From assembly GCF_012933445.1 (NCBI RefSeq), contig NZ_JABBNC010000004.1, positions 340,940 to 404,939 of the forward strand: a stretch of DNA of 64,000 nt. Direction: 5' to 3'. Below, piece by piece: positions 24,867 through 31,817 of this stretch; position 1 is the first letter of the stretch; each line of letters opens with the position of its first letter. The translations under genes were made by a program, and so were the position numbers. Source of the DNA: Actinoplanes sp. TBRC 11911 (lineage in GTDB: Bacteria; Actinomycetota; Actinomycetes; Mycobacteriales; Micromonosporaceae). Under the pieces are notes generated by a model. The model did no database searches and was not told the origin of the DNA. It saw nothing but the letters and a program-made list of their open reading frames with translations.

Positions 24867-25691
24867 ATGTCCACCGCCACCACGAACGTCAAATACACCG
24901 TTTCGCGGGCCGCCGACAGTAAGCCGCTGGAGTGGCTGGCCCGGGCCGGCTTCGTCGGGTACGGCATCCTCCACCTCCTCTTCGCCTGGATCGCGCTGCA
25001 GGTCGCGTTCGGCGGCTCCAACCAGGAGACCGACCAGTCCGGCGCGCTGCGCACGATGGCCGGCAACGGCTGGGGCAGGTTCCTGGTGATCGCGATCGGG
25101 GTCGGCCTGGTCGGGATGGCGGTCTGGCAGCTGTTCGAGGCCGCCATCGGCGAGAGCGGCTTGACCAACCGCCGGGCGATCTTCGAACGCGTCGTCTCGG
25201 CCGGGCGGGCCATCCTGTACGGCTACCTGGCGTACACGGCGTGGAAGGTGTTCCAGGGTGCCAGCCCCTCGATGGCCGACAACCAGGAAAGCAAGTCCGC
25301 CGGTCTGATGGCGTCCGCGGGCGGCCGCTGGTGGGTCGGTCTGATCGGATTGGTCGTCGCCGGCGTCGGCATCGGTATTTTCGTGTACGGATTGCGGCAG
25401 AAGTTCGTGAAGCACCTGAAGACGCAGGAAATGGCGACATCGGTGCGTAAATCAACTATCCGTCTCGGTATGACCGGATACATGGCGAAAGGTGTGGCTT
25501 ATACGATCGCGGGTATCCTTTTCGTGGCCGCCGCCGTCACCTATGACGCGGACAAGGCTCGCGGATTGGACGCCGCGCTCAAGACCCTCGCTTCCGAGTC
25601 GTACGGCGTTTGGCTGCTGGTTCTGATAGCTGTCGGCATCGCCGCATTCGGAATCTATTGCTTCGCGCAGGCCAAGTACCGGAAAGTGTGA
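24867..25691 (+). CDS. DUF1206 membrane protein
   Basis: A 274-residue membrane protein with six hydrophobic helices arranged as three similar two-helix units (ARAGFVGYGILHLLFAWIAL, VVSAGRAILYGYLAYTAWKVF, RLGMTGYMAKGVAYTIAGIL). Each starts with a conserved G-x-x-(A/G)-(R/K)-G-x-x-Y pattern. This is the DUF1206 family, of unknown function and common in actinobacteria. The next gene encodes a mechanosensitive channel, followed by three envelope proteins, which suggests an envelope or osmotic stress role. Confidence 0.9.
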   Translation: MSTATTNVKYTVSRAADSKPLEWLARAGFVGYGILHLLFAWIALQVAFGGSNQETDQSGALRTMAGNGWGRFLVIAIGVGLVGMAVWQLFEAAIGESGLTNRRAIFERVVSAGRAILYGYLAYTAWKVFQGASPSMADNQESKSAGLMASAGGRWWVGLIGLVVAGVGIGIFVYGLRQKFVKHLKTQEMATSVRKSTIRLGMTGYMAKGVAYTIAGILFVAAAVTYDADKARGLDAALKTLASESYGVWLLVLIAVGIAAFGIYCFAQAKYRKV

Positions 25692-25785
25692 GCTAACTCC
25701 GACCTCGGTGGGAGAGGGTTGCTAACACCGGCGGCAAGGGCAAGCTTGGCGCCGGTCCAGCAATCGCCCACGGAGGAGAAAGCTC

Positions 25786-26961
25786 GTGCGGGCCGTCATG
25801 ACCGCTCTGCTCGTCATCGTCGTTTCCACCGGGACCGCGATCGTGGTCGTCGAGGCTCTGCACTGGGGTGTCAGCCGCTTCGGCCGCCGTTCCCCGCTCG
25901 CCGCCGACCTGGCCCGAACAGCGCATTACCCGTTCCTGGCGACCGTCACGATCTTCACGGTCCAGCAGTCGACCAGGGCCGCCGCCGGTGACTTCGACGC
26001 CCGCCGCGGCGTCATGCACGTCCTGGTGATCTTGTCGATCGCCGCGTTCGCCTGGCTGGTCGCGGCCCTGGTGCTGGTGCTCGAGGACTACGCGCTGAGC
26101 CGCTGGCGTACCGACGTGCCGGACAACCTGAAACGGCGCCGCTTCAAGACGCAGGTGGTGATCCTGCGGCGGGTCTCGGTCGCGGCCATCGTGATCATCA
26201 CGGTCGGGATCATCCTGATGACCATCCCGGGGATCCGCGCGCTGGGCGCCAGCCTGCTCGCCTCGACCGCCCTGATCAGCGTGGTGGCCGCGCTCGCCGC
26301 CCAGAGCACGCTGGGCAACGTCTTCGCCGGGCTGCAGCTCGCCTTCTCCGACGCCGTCCGGGTGGACGACGTGGTGGTCGTCGAGGGGGAGTGGGGCCGG
26401 ATCGAGGAGCTCACCCTCACCTACGTCGCGGTGCAGATCTGGGACGACCGCCGGCTGCTGCTGCCGACGTCGTACTTCACCACCAAACCCTTCCAGAACT
26501 GGACCCGTACGGGCTCCGCGGTGCTCGGGACCGCCGAGATCGACGTCGACTGGTCCGTTCCGGTGGAGGCGCTCCGCAAGGAGCTGCGCGAGGTGTGCGT
26601 GGGGTCGGAGCTGTGGGACGGCCGGGTCTGCGTGCTCCAGGTGACCGACGCGGTGGGCGGCAACATCCGGCTCCGCGCGCTGGTCAGTGCCGCCGACGCG
26701 CCCGCCCTGTGGGATTTGCGTTGCCTGGTGCGCGAGCGACTGGTGGCCTACGTATGGGAACACCACCAGGACGCCATCCCGCGTACGCGTGCCGACATCT
26801 CGACGGTGGCGCCGGCGCTCGACCGGGACGGTCACTCCCCGGTGCGACCGGTCCCGCTCTCGGGTGACGACCGGGTGTTCTCGGGGGGCAACGATGGGAA
26901 AGCACGTGGCGAGGCATTCGCCGGTCCGGACGATCAGGTGCCGGTTCCGGCGAAGCACTGA
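25786..26961 (+). CDS. MscS-family mechanosensitive ion channel
   Basis: A 391-residue channel with four N-terminal hydrophobic segments. The pore-lining TM3 and following beta domain are seen in ALGASLLASTALISVVAALA, then AAQSTLGNVFAGLQLAFSDA and VRVDDVVVVEGEWGRIEEL. The C terminus is a polar tail. It opens on membrane tension to release solutes after osmotic downshift. The GTG start is preceded by GGAGGAGAAA. It lies between a DUF1206 gene and a three-gene envelope unit on the same strand. Confidence 0.92.
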   Translation: MRAVMTALLVIVVSTGTAIVVVEALHWGVSRFGRRSPLAADLARTAHYPFLATVTIFTVQQSTRAAAGDFDARRGVMHVLVILSIAAFAWLVAALVLVLEDYALSRWRTDVPDNLKRRRFKTQVVILRRVSVAAIVIITVGIILMTIPGIRALGASLLASTALISVVAALAAQSTLGNVFAGLQLAFSDAVRVDDVVVVEGEWGRIEELTLTYVAVQIWDDRRLLLPTSYFTTKPFQNWTRTGSAVLGTAEIDVDWSVPVEALRKELREVCVGSELWDGRVCVLQVTDAVGGNIRLRALVSAADAPALWDLRCLVRERLVAYVWEHHQDAIPRTRADISTVAPALDRDGHSPVRPVPLSGDDRVFSGGNDGKARGEAFAGPDDQVPVPAKH

Positions 26962-27032
26962 CGCCAATGTCTGGAACAGGATTGACTCCAAGGTGATCAG
27001 GGCATAAACCGGGACACGAAAGGGGGGCCGCG

Positions 27033-27470
27033 ATGGCCGATGTTCGGAAACCGGACGGTGTCGTACGGCCGGCGGGTGAGCAGTCCACTGCCGAGTTGGT
27101 CCATCTCGCCAGCGAGCAGGTCTCCCGCCTGGTGCGCAGCGAGATAGCCCTCGCCAAGCTGGAGCTCTCCGAGAAAGGCAAGCACGCCGGAATCGGAATC
27201 GGCATGTTCGGCGGGGCCGGCGTGTTCGCGTTCTACGGCGTCGGCGCCGGCATCGCGACGGCGATCATCGCGCTGGCCCTGGTGCTGGATCTCTGGCTGT
27301 CCGCGTTGATCGTGACGGCCGCGCTGTTCCTCCTCGCCGGGCTGCTCGCCCTGATCGGCAAGGTCCAGGTGTCCAAGGCGACCAAGAACCCGCCGACGGC
27401 CACGGAGAGCGTCAAGGCCGATGTCGACGAGGTCAAGCACGCGGTGGCGAGGGAGCGTAACCACGCATGA
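27033..27470 (+). CDS. Actinobacterial holin-X-like membrane protein (DUF1469)
   Basis: A 145-residue protein. An amphipathic N-terminal helix (ELVHLASEQVSRLVRSEIAL, then AKLEL) precedes two membrane segments (GMFGGAGVFAFYGVGAGI; ALIVTAALFLLAGLLALIG) and a charged tail. The family is called putative actinobacterial holin-X or phage holin family, although these genes are chromosomal and not part of a prophage. The ATG overlap with the next gene shows coupled synthesis with DUF3618 and DUF4235 proteins, a recurrent actinobacterial trio of unknown envelope function. Confidence 0.9.
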   Translation: MADVRKPDGVVRPAGEQSTAELVHLASEQVSRLVRSEIALAKLELSEKGKHAGIGIGMFGGAGVFAFYGVGAGIATAIIALALVLDLWLSALIVTAALFLLAGLLALIGKVQVSKATKNPPTATESVKADVDEVKHAVARERNHA

Positions 27471-27802
27471 GCGAGAACAACGGGACGCCCCGGAAACCGA
27501 GCATCGAGGAGATCCGGGCCGAGATCAAGTTGACCCGGGCCGAGCTGGGTGAGACCGTGCAGGCCCTCGCCGCCAAGGCCGACGTCAAGGCGCGCGCCCG
27601 CGAGCAGGTGGAGCAGACGCGGGACCGGGTGAAGATGCAGGCGGCCGACGCCGCCGACCGGTGGCGCAACCGGCTGCGTGGCGTGACCGAGCCCGCCGAC
27701 GGATCCGAGGTGCGGGCCGGCGGCGTGCCGGTGTCGCTGATCGTGGCCGGCGTGGTCGCGCTGGCCGGAATCATTCTGATCGTGCGAGGGAGGCGACGGT
27801 GA
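27467..27802 (+). CDS. DUF3618 domain membrane protein
   Basis: A 111-residue protein. The DUF3618 signature is the N-terminal coiled helix (IEEIRAEIKLTRAELGETVQ, then ALAAKADVKARAREQV), which resembles the ElaB/YqjD membrane-anchor fold. One C-terminal membrane helix (SLIVAGVVALAGIILIV) ends in RGRRR. It overlaps the holin-like gene by ATGA and the DUF4235 gene by GTGA. YqjD-like proteins can bind ribosomes at the membrane, but that role is not established for DUF3618. Confidence 0.92.
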   Translation: MSENNGTPRKPSIEEIRAEIKLTRAELGETVQALAAKADVKARAREQVEQTRDRVKMQAADAADRWRNRLRGVTEPADGSEVRAGGVPVSLIVAGVVALAGIILIVRGRRR

Positions 27803-28071
27803 GCGGCGTGCTGGGCAAGGTCGCCTACAAGCCGGTGGGGCTGCTGCTCGGGATCGGCGCGGGGGCCATCGCCGGCTTCGCGTTCAAGAAGATCTGGAAG
27901 GCCGCGGCCGGCGACGACGACGCACCGAACGCGACCGATGAGGACCGCGGCTGGGGCGAGGTGCTCGCGGCCGCCGCGTTGCAAGGCGTCATCTTCTCTG
28001 TCGTGAAGGCGGCCGTCGATCGGAGTGGTGCCGTCGGCGTACGAAAGTTGACGGGTCAATGGCCTAACTGA
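27799..28071 (+). CDS. DUF4235 domain membrane protein
   Basis: A 90-residue protein starting with GTG, overlapping the previous stop. Two hydrophobic helices ([39 protein letters not shown]) are separated by an acidic loop that begins with [15 protein letters not shown]. This matches the DUF4235 family, of unknown function. It is the last gene of the three-gene envelope unit, and a hairpin with a T-run follows 20 bases after the stop. Confidence 0.9.
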   Translation: MSGVLGKVAYKPVGLLLGIGAGAIAGFAFKKIWKAAAGDDDAPNATDEDRGWGEVLAAAALQGVIFSVVKAAVDRSGAVGVRKLTGQWPN

Positions 28072-28090
28072 AAGTTGGTTAACGGTTCAA

Positions 28091-28128
28091 GGTCTCCCAC
28101 ATCGCGAGAGCGAAGTGGGGGGCCTTTT
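28091..28128 (+). terminator. Rho-independent terminator
   Basis: GGTCTCCCAC pairs with GTGGGGGGCC (two G-U pairs) around an inner TCGC/GCGA hairpin and is followed by TTTT. It ends the holin-X/DUF3618/DUF4235 unit. Confidence 0.8.
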
Positions 28129-28327
28129 CCGTATCCGCGGACGTTTATTCGATTGGCTCGAGGGGGCAGCTTTCAGGGCGGTTTTTCAGGTACAGTGTGC
28201 CCAGTTTTTGCGTACGTGGTTCGCTGCGGGACGTCCTCTGCAAGGCCGCCTCAATCGGCGCCGCTGCTCGAAAACGGTCATCGGCCCGGGATTCACAGGG
28301 TCGGCATTTCCAGAGGGAGAGTTCAGT
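28129..28327 (+). promoter_or_regulatory. Promoter and long 5' leader of the cold shock gene
   Basis: About 200 bases without an open gene. A run TTTTTCAGGTACAGTGTG near 28182 could supply a -10 (TACAGT), which would leave a leader of about 130 bases. CspA-type genes are often controlled through such leaders. AGAGGGAGA precedes the ATG. Confidence 0.4.
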
Positions 28328-28531
28328 ATGGCGCAAGGAACCGTGAAGTGGTTCAACGCAGACAAGGGATTCGGCTTCATCACCGTTGACGGCGGGGGTG
28401 CTGACGTGTTCGTCCACTTCTCGGCCATCCAGATGAGCGGCTACCGCAGTCTGGAGGAGAACCAGCGGGTCGAGTTCGAGATCGCCCAAGGCCAGAAGGG
28501 CCCGCAGGCGGAGCAGGTTCGCCCGCTCTGA
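28328..28531 (+). CDS. Cold shock protein, CspA family
   Basis: A 67-residue single cold-shock domain (OB fold). RNP1 KGFGFIT and RNP2 VFVHFSAI are both present, with the N-terminal [11 protein letters not shown] typical of actinobacterial Csps. It acts as an RNA chaperone in the cytosol, melting structures in mRNA during cold or growth transitions. The gene is monocistronic, with its own leader and a strong terminator at 28593. Confidence 0.95.
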   Translation: MAQGTVKWFNADKGFGFITVDGGGADVFVHFSAIQMSGYRSLEENQRVEFEIAQGQKGPQAEQVRPL

Positions 28532-28592
28532 GACCACCGGGTCGGTCGCGAGGCCGGCTGCCGATCGCCTGGCGGAGATCGGCAAGATTGAG

Positions 28593-28622
28593 AAGCCCCC
28601 GCACGTTCAATGCGGGGGCTTT
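28593..28622. terminator. Bidirectional terminator
   Basis: AAGCCCCCGCA, a seven-base loop, then TGCGGGGGCTT. The stem is perfect. It serves the cold shock gene and the convergent membrane-protein gene ending at 28631. Confidence 0.92.
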
Positions 28623-28630
28623 GTCTTGCC

Positions 28631-28987
28631 TTAGGACCTCTTGGATTTGCTGCGGCGGCGGACGCCTAGAACGATCAAAATGAGGCCGACCAGGGCGACT
28701 ATCGGCCCGATCACCGACCAGATCGAGGCGCCGCTCATCTTGCTGCCGGACAGCACGTCCATGCCCTGCAGTGTCCACAAGGCACCGAGGAAGACGAAAA
28801 GGATGCCCAGCGCCATCGACAGCCACCCGGTCAGGGGGCGCGGCGGCGGGGCGTCGACCGGCGGCCCGCCCAGGCCGTTGCGGGAGGCGGGCTCCGCCGG
28901 CGTTCCATCATGTGGGACGGGGGCGCCGGCCCCCGAGGCGCCGCTGCCGGGCACCTCGGGGAAGGCGGATGTCGGTTCATTCACCAT
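28631..28987 (-). CDS. Small membrane protein with Pro/Ala-rich N terminus
   Basis: A 118-residue protein. A disordered Pro/Gly/Ala-rich cytosolic region (first 50 residues) precedes two membrane helices (WLSMALGILFVFLGALWTL; IWSVIGPIVALVGLILIVL) and a basic tail ending RRRSKSKRS. No known family is recognised. The ATG overlaps the stop of the aldo/keto reductase gene by seven bases, so it is translated from the same mRNA. Confidence 0.75.
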   Translation of the reverse strand: MVNEPTSAFPEVPGSGASGAGAPVPHDGTPAEPASRNGLGGPPVDAPPPRPLTGWLSMALGILFVFLGALWTLQGMDVLSGSKMSGASIWSVIGPIVALVGLILIVLGVRRRSKSKRS

Positions 28988-29958
28988 CTGTTGTGTACCT
29001 GCGGGCGGATCAGCTCGTCGTAGACGTTCCGGACCTCGGCGAGGGTCTCCTCGGAGAGCGGCGCCAGGTCGGCGGCCGCCGCGTTCGCCCGCGCCTGCTC
29101 CGGGTTCCGGGCGCCGGGGATGGTCACCGTGACGCCGGGCTGGTCGAGAATCCAGCGCAGCGCGAACTGGGCCATCGTGGCGCCGTCCGGAACCAGGGGC
29201 CGCAGCCGGCGTACGGCCTCGAGCCCGACCTGGAAGTCCACACCGGAGAAGGTCTCGCCGACGTCGAAGGACTCGCCGTGCCGGTTGAAGTTGCGGTGGT
29301 CGTCCGCGGCGAACGTGGTGTGCTCGTCGTAGCGGCCGGAGAGCAGGCCGCTGGCCAAGGGCACCCGGGCGATGATCCCGATGCCGGCCTGCCGGGCCGT
29401 GGGCAGCACCTGCTCGAGCGGCTTGAGCCGGAACGCGTTGAAGATGATCTGCACGCTGGCCAGGCCGGGGCGGGCCATCGCGGCGAGTGCCTCGTCGACC
29501 CGTTCGACGCTGACCCCGTACGCCCGGATCCGCTTCTCCTGCACCAGCGTGTCGAGCGCGTCGTAGGTCGCCTGGTTCGAGAACACCGGCGTCGGCGGGC
29601 AGTGCAGCTGCACCAGGTCGAGCATCTCGACGCCCAGGTTGGCGCGGGACCGGTCGGTCCACGCGCGGAAGTTGTCCAGCGTGTAGTTGCCCGGGACCTG
29701 CGCGACCCGGCGCCCCATCTTGGTGGCGACGGTGATCTGCGGCTTGTCCTTGATGAACGAGCCGATGATCTGCTCGCTGCGGCCGTCGCCGTACGCGTCG
29801 GCGGTGTCGATGAACGTGACGCCGGCGTCGACCGCGGCCTGGAGGGTGGCGTGCGCGTCCGCCTCGCTCACCTCACCCCAGTCGGCGCCCAACTGCCAGG
29901 CGCCTAAGCCGATCGCTCCGACCGTCCGTCCCATCCTGCTGAAACTGCGATTCTCCAC
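28981..29958 (-). CDS. Aldo/keto reductase
   Basis: A 325-residue NADPH-dependent TIM-barrel oxidoreductase. All four catalytic residues are visible: Asp and Tyr in DTADAYGDG, Lys in VATKMG and His in LVQLHCPP. The C-terminal cofactor-binding segment is VTIPGARNPEQARAN. It is similar to the YghZ/YdhF-like aldehyde reductases that detoxify carbonyls. Substrate specificity cannot be inferred. The start is upstream of the family N terminus MxxRxxxRxGxxVxxIGLG. It is cotranscribed with the membrane protein downstream. Confidence 0.93.
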   Translation of the reverse strand: MENRSFSRMGRTVGAIGLGAWQLGADWGEVSEADAHATLQAAVDAGVTFIDTADAYGDGRSEQIIGSFIKDKPQITVATKMGRRVAQVPGNYTLDNFRAWTDRSRANLGVEMLDLVQLHCPPTPVFSNQATYDALDTLVQEKRIRAYGVSVERVDEALAAMARPGLASVQIIFNAFRLKPLEQVLPTARQAGIGIIARVPLASGLLSGRYDEHTTFAADDHRNFNRHGESFDVGETFSGVDFQVGLEAVRRLRPLVPDGATMAQFALRWILDQPGVTVTIPGARNPEQARANAAAADLAPLSEETLAEVRNVYDELIRPQVHNRW

Positions 29959-30026
29959 GGCGAAACAGTACCGCCTGGTCTGCTACGGTCCTGCAAGACG
30001 TACGTACGGTTTGGGAGGTAACGAGA

Positions 30027-30788
30027 ATGTGGGATCCTGCCGTCTACCAGCGCTTCGGGACGGAACGCTCGCGACCGTTCGCGGACCTCACCGCGCGGAT
30101 CGCCGCCGACGGGCCGCGCGGGGTCGTCGATCTGGGCTGCGGCGACGGTGAGCTGACCCTCATGCTGGCCGAGCGCTGGCCGCACGCGCGGATCACCGGC
30201 ATAGACTCCTCGCCCGAGATGATCGACAAGGCGGTCGCACGGGGTGGCCGGGCCGAGTTCCAGCGTGGGGATCTGCGCGAGTGGCGGCCCGGGCCGGACA
30301 CCGACGTCCTGGTGACGAACGCGGCGCTGCAGTGGGTGCCGGGGCACCGCGATCTGCTGCGGGCGTGGGCCGGTGCGCTACCGGCCGGTGCCTGGATCGC
30401 GATGCAGGTGCCGGGCAACTTCGACGCGCCGTCACATCGACTTCTCTACGAGCTCGCCGCGCGGTACGGGGTCCGTGATGTGCTCCGGGACGCTCCCGTG
30501 GACGGGCTCACGGCGTACGGGGAACTGATGCTCGAAGCGGGAGCGACAGTCGACGCCTGGGAAACCACCTACCTGCATTTGCTGCCGGAAAGCGCGGAGC
30601 ACCCGGTGCTGCGATGGATGGAGGGCACGGCGTTGCGACCCGTCAAGGCCGCGCTCGACGAGAATGCCTGGCTGTCGTTCCGCGCCGATCTGGGCCGGGA
30701 ACTGGCGGCCGCCTATCCGGTGGCTCATCGACACGTGGCGTTCCCGTTCCGCCGCATTTTCGTGGTGGCGCGGACCGCCGCTCAGTAA
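30027..30788 (+). CDS. tam: Trans-aconitate 2-methyltransferase
   Basis: A 253-residue class I SAM-dependent methyltransferase. It has motif I VVDLGCGDGELT, motif II TGIDSSPEMID and motif IV DVLVTNAALQWVPGH, followed by the Tam-typical MQVPGNFDAPSH and AWETTYLHLL. Tam methylates trans-aconitate, which otherwise inhibits aconitase. The N terminus MWDPAVYQRFG and the length match the family well. It lies 68 bases from a divergent reductase gene and 12 bases before add. Confidence 0.88.
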   Translation: MWDPAVYQRFGTERSRPFADLTARIAADGPRGVVDLGCGDGELTLMLAERWPHARITGIDSSPEMIDKAVARGGRAEFQRGDLREWRPGPDTDVLVTNAALQWVPGHRDLLRAWAGALPAGAWIAMQVPGNFDAPSHRLLYELAARYGVRDVLRDAPVDGLTAYGELMLEAGATVDAWETTYLHLLPESAEHPVLRWMEGTALRPVKAALDENAWLSFRADLGRELAAAYPVAHRHVAFPFRRIFVVARTAAQ

Positions 30789-30800
30789 CGAGAGGGAACC

Positions 30801-31817
30801 ATGACCGACCTGACCTCGTTCATCGCCGGACTACCGAAGGCGGAGCTGCACGTCCATCATGTCGGGTCGGCCTCGCCGCGGATCGTGGCCGAACTGGCCG
30901 CCCGGCACGAGGGCCGATCGCCGGTCCCGGCCGACCCCGCCGCGCTCGCCGACTATTTCGCCTTCCGCGACTTCAAGCACTTCATCGAGCTGTACCTGAG
31001 TGTCGTCGACCTGATCCGCGACGACGAGGACGTCCGGATGCTGACCTACGAGGTGGCCCGTGAGCTGGCCCGCCAGCAGGTGCGGTACGCGGAGCTGACC
31101 ATCACGCCGTTCTCCAGCGAGAAGCGCGGCATCCCGGCGCCGGCCTTCTGCGAGGCCATCGAGGACGCGCGGCGCGGTGCCGCCACCGACTTCGGCATCG
31201 ACCTGCGCTGGTGCTTCGACATCCCGGGCGAGCTGGGCGTGCCGGCCGCCGAGGCGACGCTGCGGATCGCGCTGGAACAGCAGCCGGCCGGGCTGATCAG
31301 TTTCGGACTCGGCGGGCCCGAGATCGGGGTGCCGCGACCGCAGTTCAAGCCGGTCTTCGACAAGGCGCGCGCGGCCGGGCTGCACAGCGTGCCGCACGCG
31401 GGCGAGACCACCGGCCCGGAGACGATCTGGGACGCGCTGCGCGAGCTGGGCGCGGAGCGGATCGGTCACGGCATCACCGCGGCGCAGGACCCGGAGCTGC
31501 TCGCGTACCTGGCCGAGCACCGGATCCCGTTGGAGATCAGCCCGACCTCCAACCTGCGGACGCGCGCCGTCGCATCGCTGGACGAGCACCCGCTGCCCGC
31601 GATCGTCGCGGCGGGCGTGCCGGTCAGCATCAACTCGGACGACCCGCCGATGTTCGGCACCACCCTCGAAGAGGAGTACGCGGTGGCGGCCCGGCTGCTC
31701 GACCTCGACGCCGCCGGGGTCGCCGAGCTGGCCAAGGCCGCGGTGTCGCAGAGCTTCCTGCCGCCGGAGGGCAAGGCCGCCCTGCTGGCCGAGATCGCCG
31801 CGTACGCCTCCGCCTAG
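30801..31817 (+). CDS. add: Adenosine deaminase family protein
   Basis: A 338-residue zinc hydrolase of the purine salvage pathway. His17 and His19 (ELHVHH), His199 and catalytic Glu202 (HAGE), His223 (IGHGI) and Asp280-Asp281 (NSDDPP) supply the zinc site and catalysis. The stretch HHVGSASPR replaces the usual HLEGT, a variation I associate with a group of actinobacterial adenosine deaminases whose specificity may differ. The stop codon shares CTAG with that of the convergent secreted protein gene. Confidence 0.9.
   Translation: MTDLTSFIAGLPKAELHVHHVGSASPRIVAELAARHEGRSPVPADPAALADYFAFRDFKHFIELYLSVVDLIRDDEDVRMLTYEVARELARQQVRYAELTITPFSSEKRGIPAPAFCEAIEDARRGAATDFGIDLRWCFDIPGELGVPAAEATLRIALEQQPAGLISFGLGGPEIGVPRPQFKPVFDKARAAGLHSVPHAGETTGPETIWDALRELGAERIGHGITAAQDPELLAYLAEHRIPLEISPTSNLRTRAVASLDEHPLPAIVAAGVPVSINSDDPPMFGTTLEEEYAVAARLLDLDAAGVAELAKAAVSQSFLPPEGKAALLAEIAAYASA

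Noticed and set aside
27033..27470. Prophage signal from the holin-like protein
   Set aside because: The holin-X family is a chromosomal actinobacterial family. No lysin, capsid, integrase or attachment site is nearby.
28560..28582. Additional terminator GCCGATC...GATCGGC after the cold shock gene
   Set aside because: Only seven bases pair and no T-run follows. The stronger hairpin 10 bases downstream explains termination.
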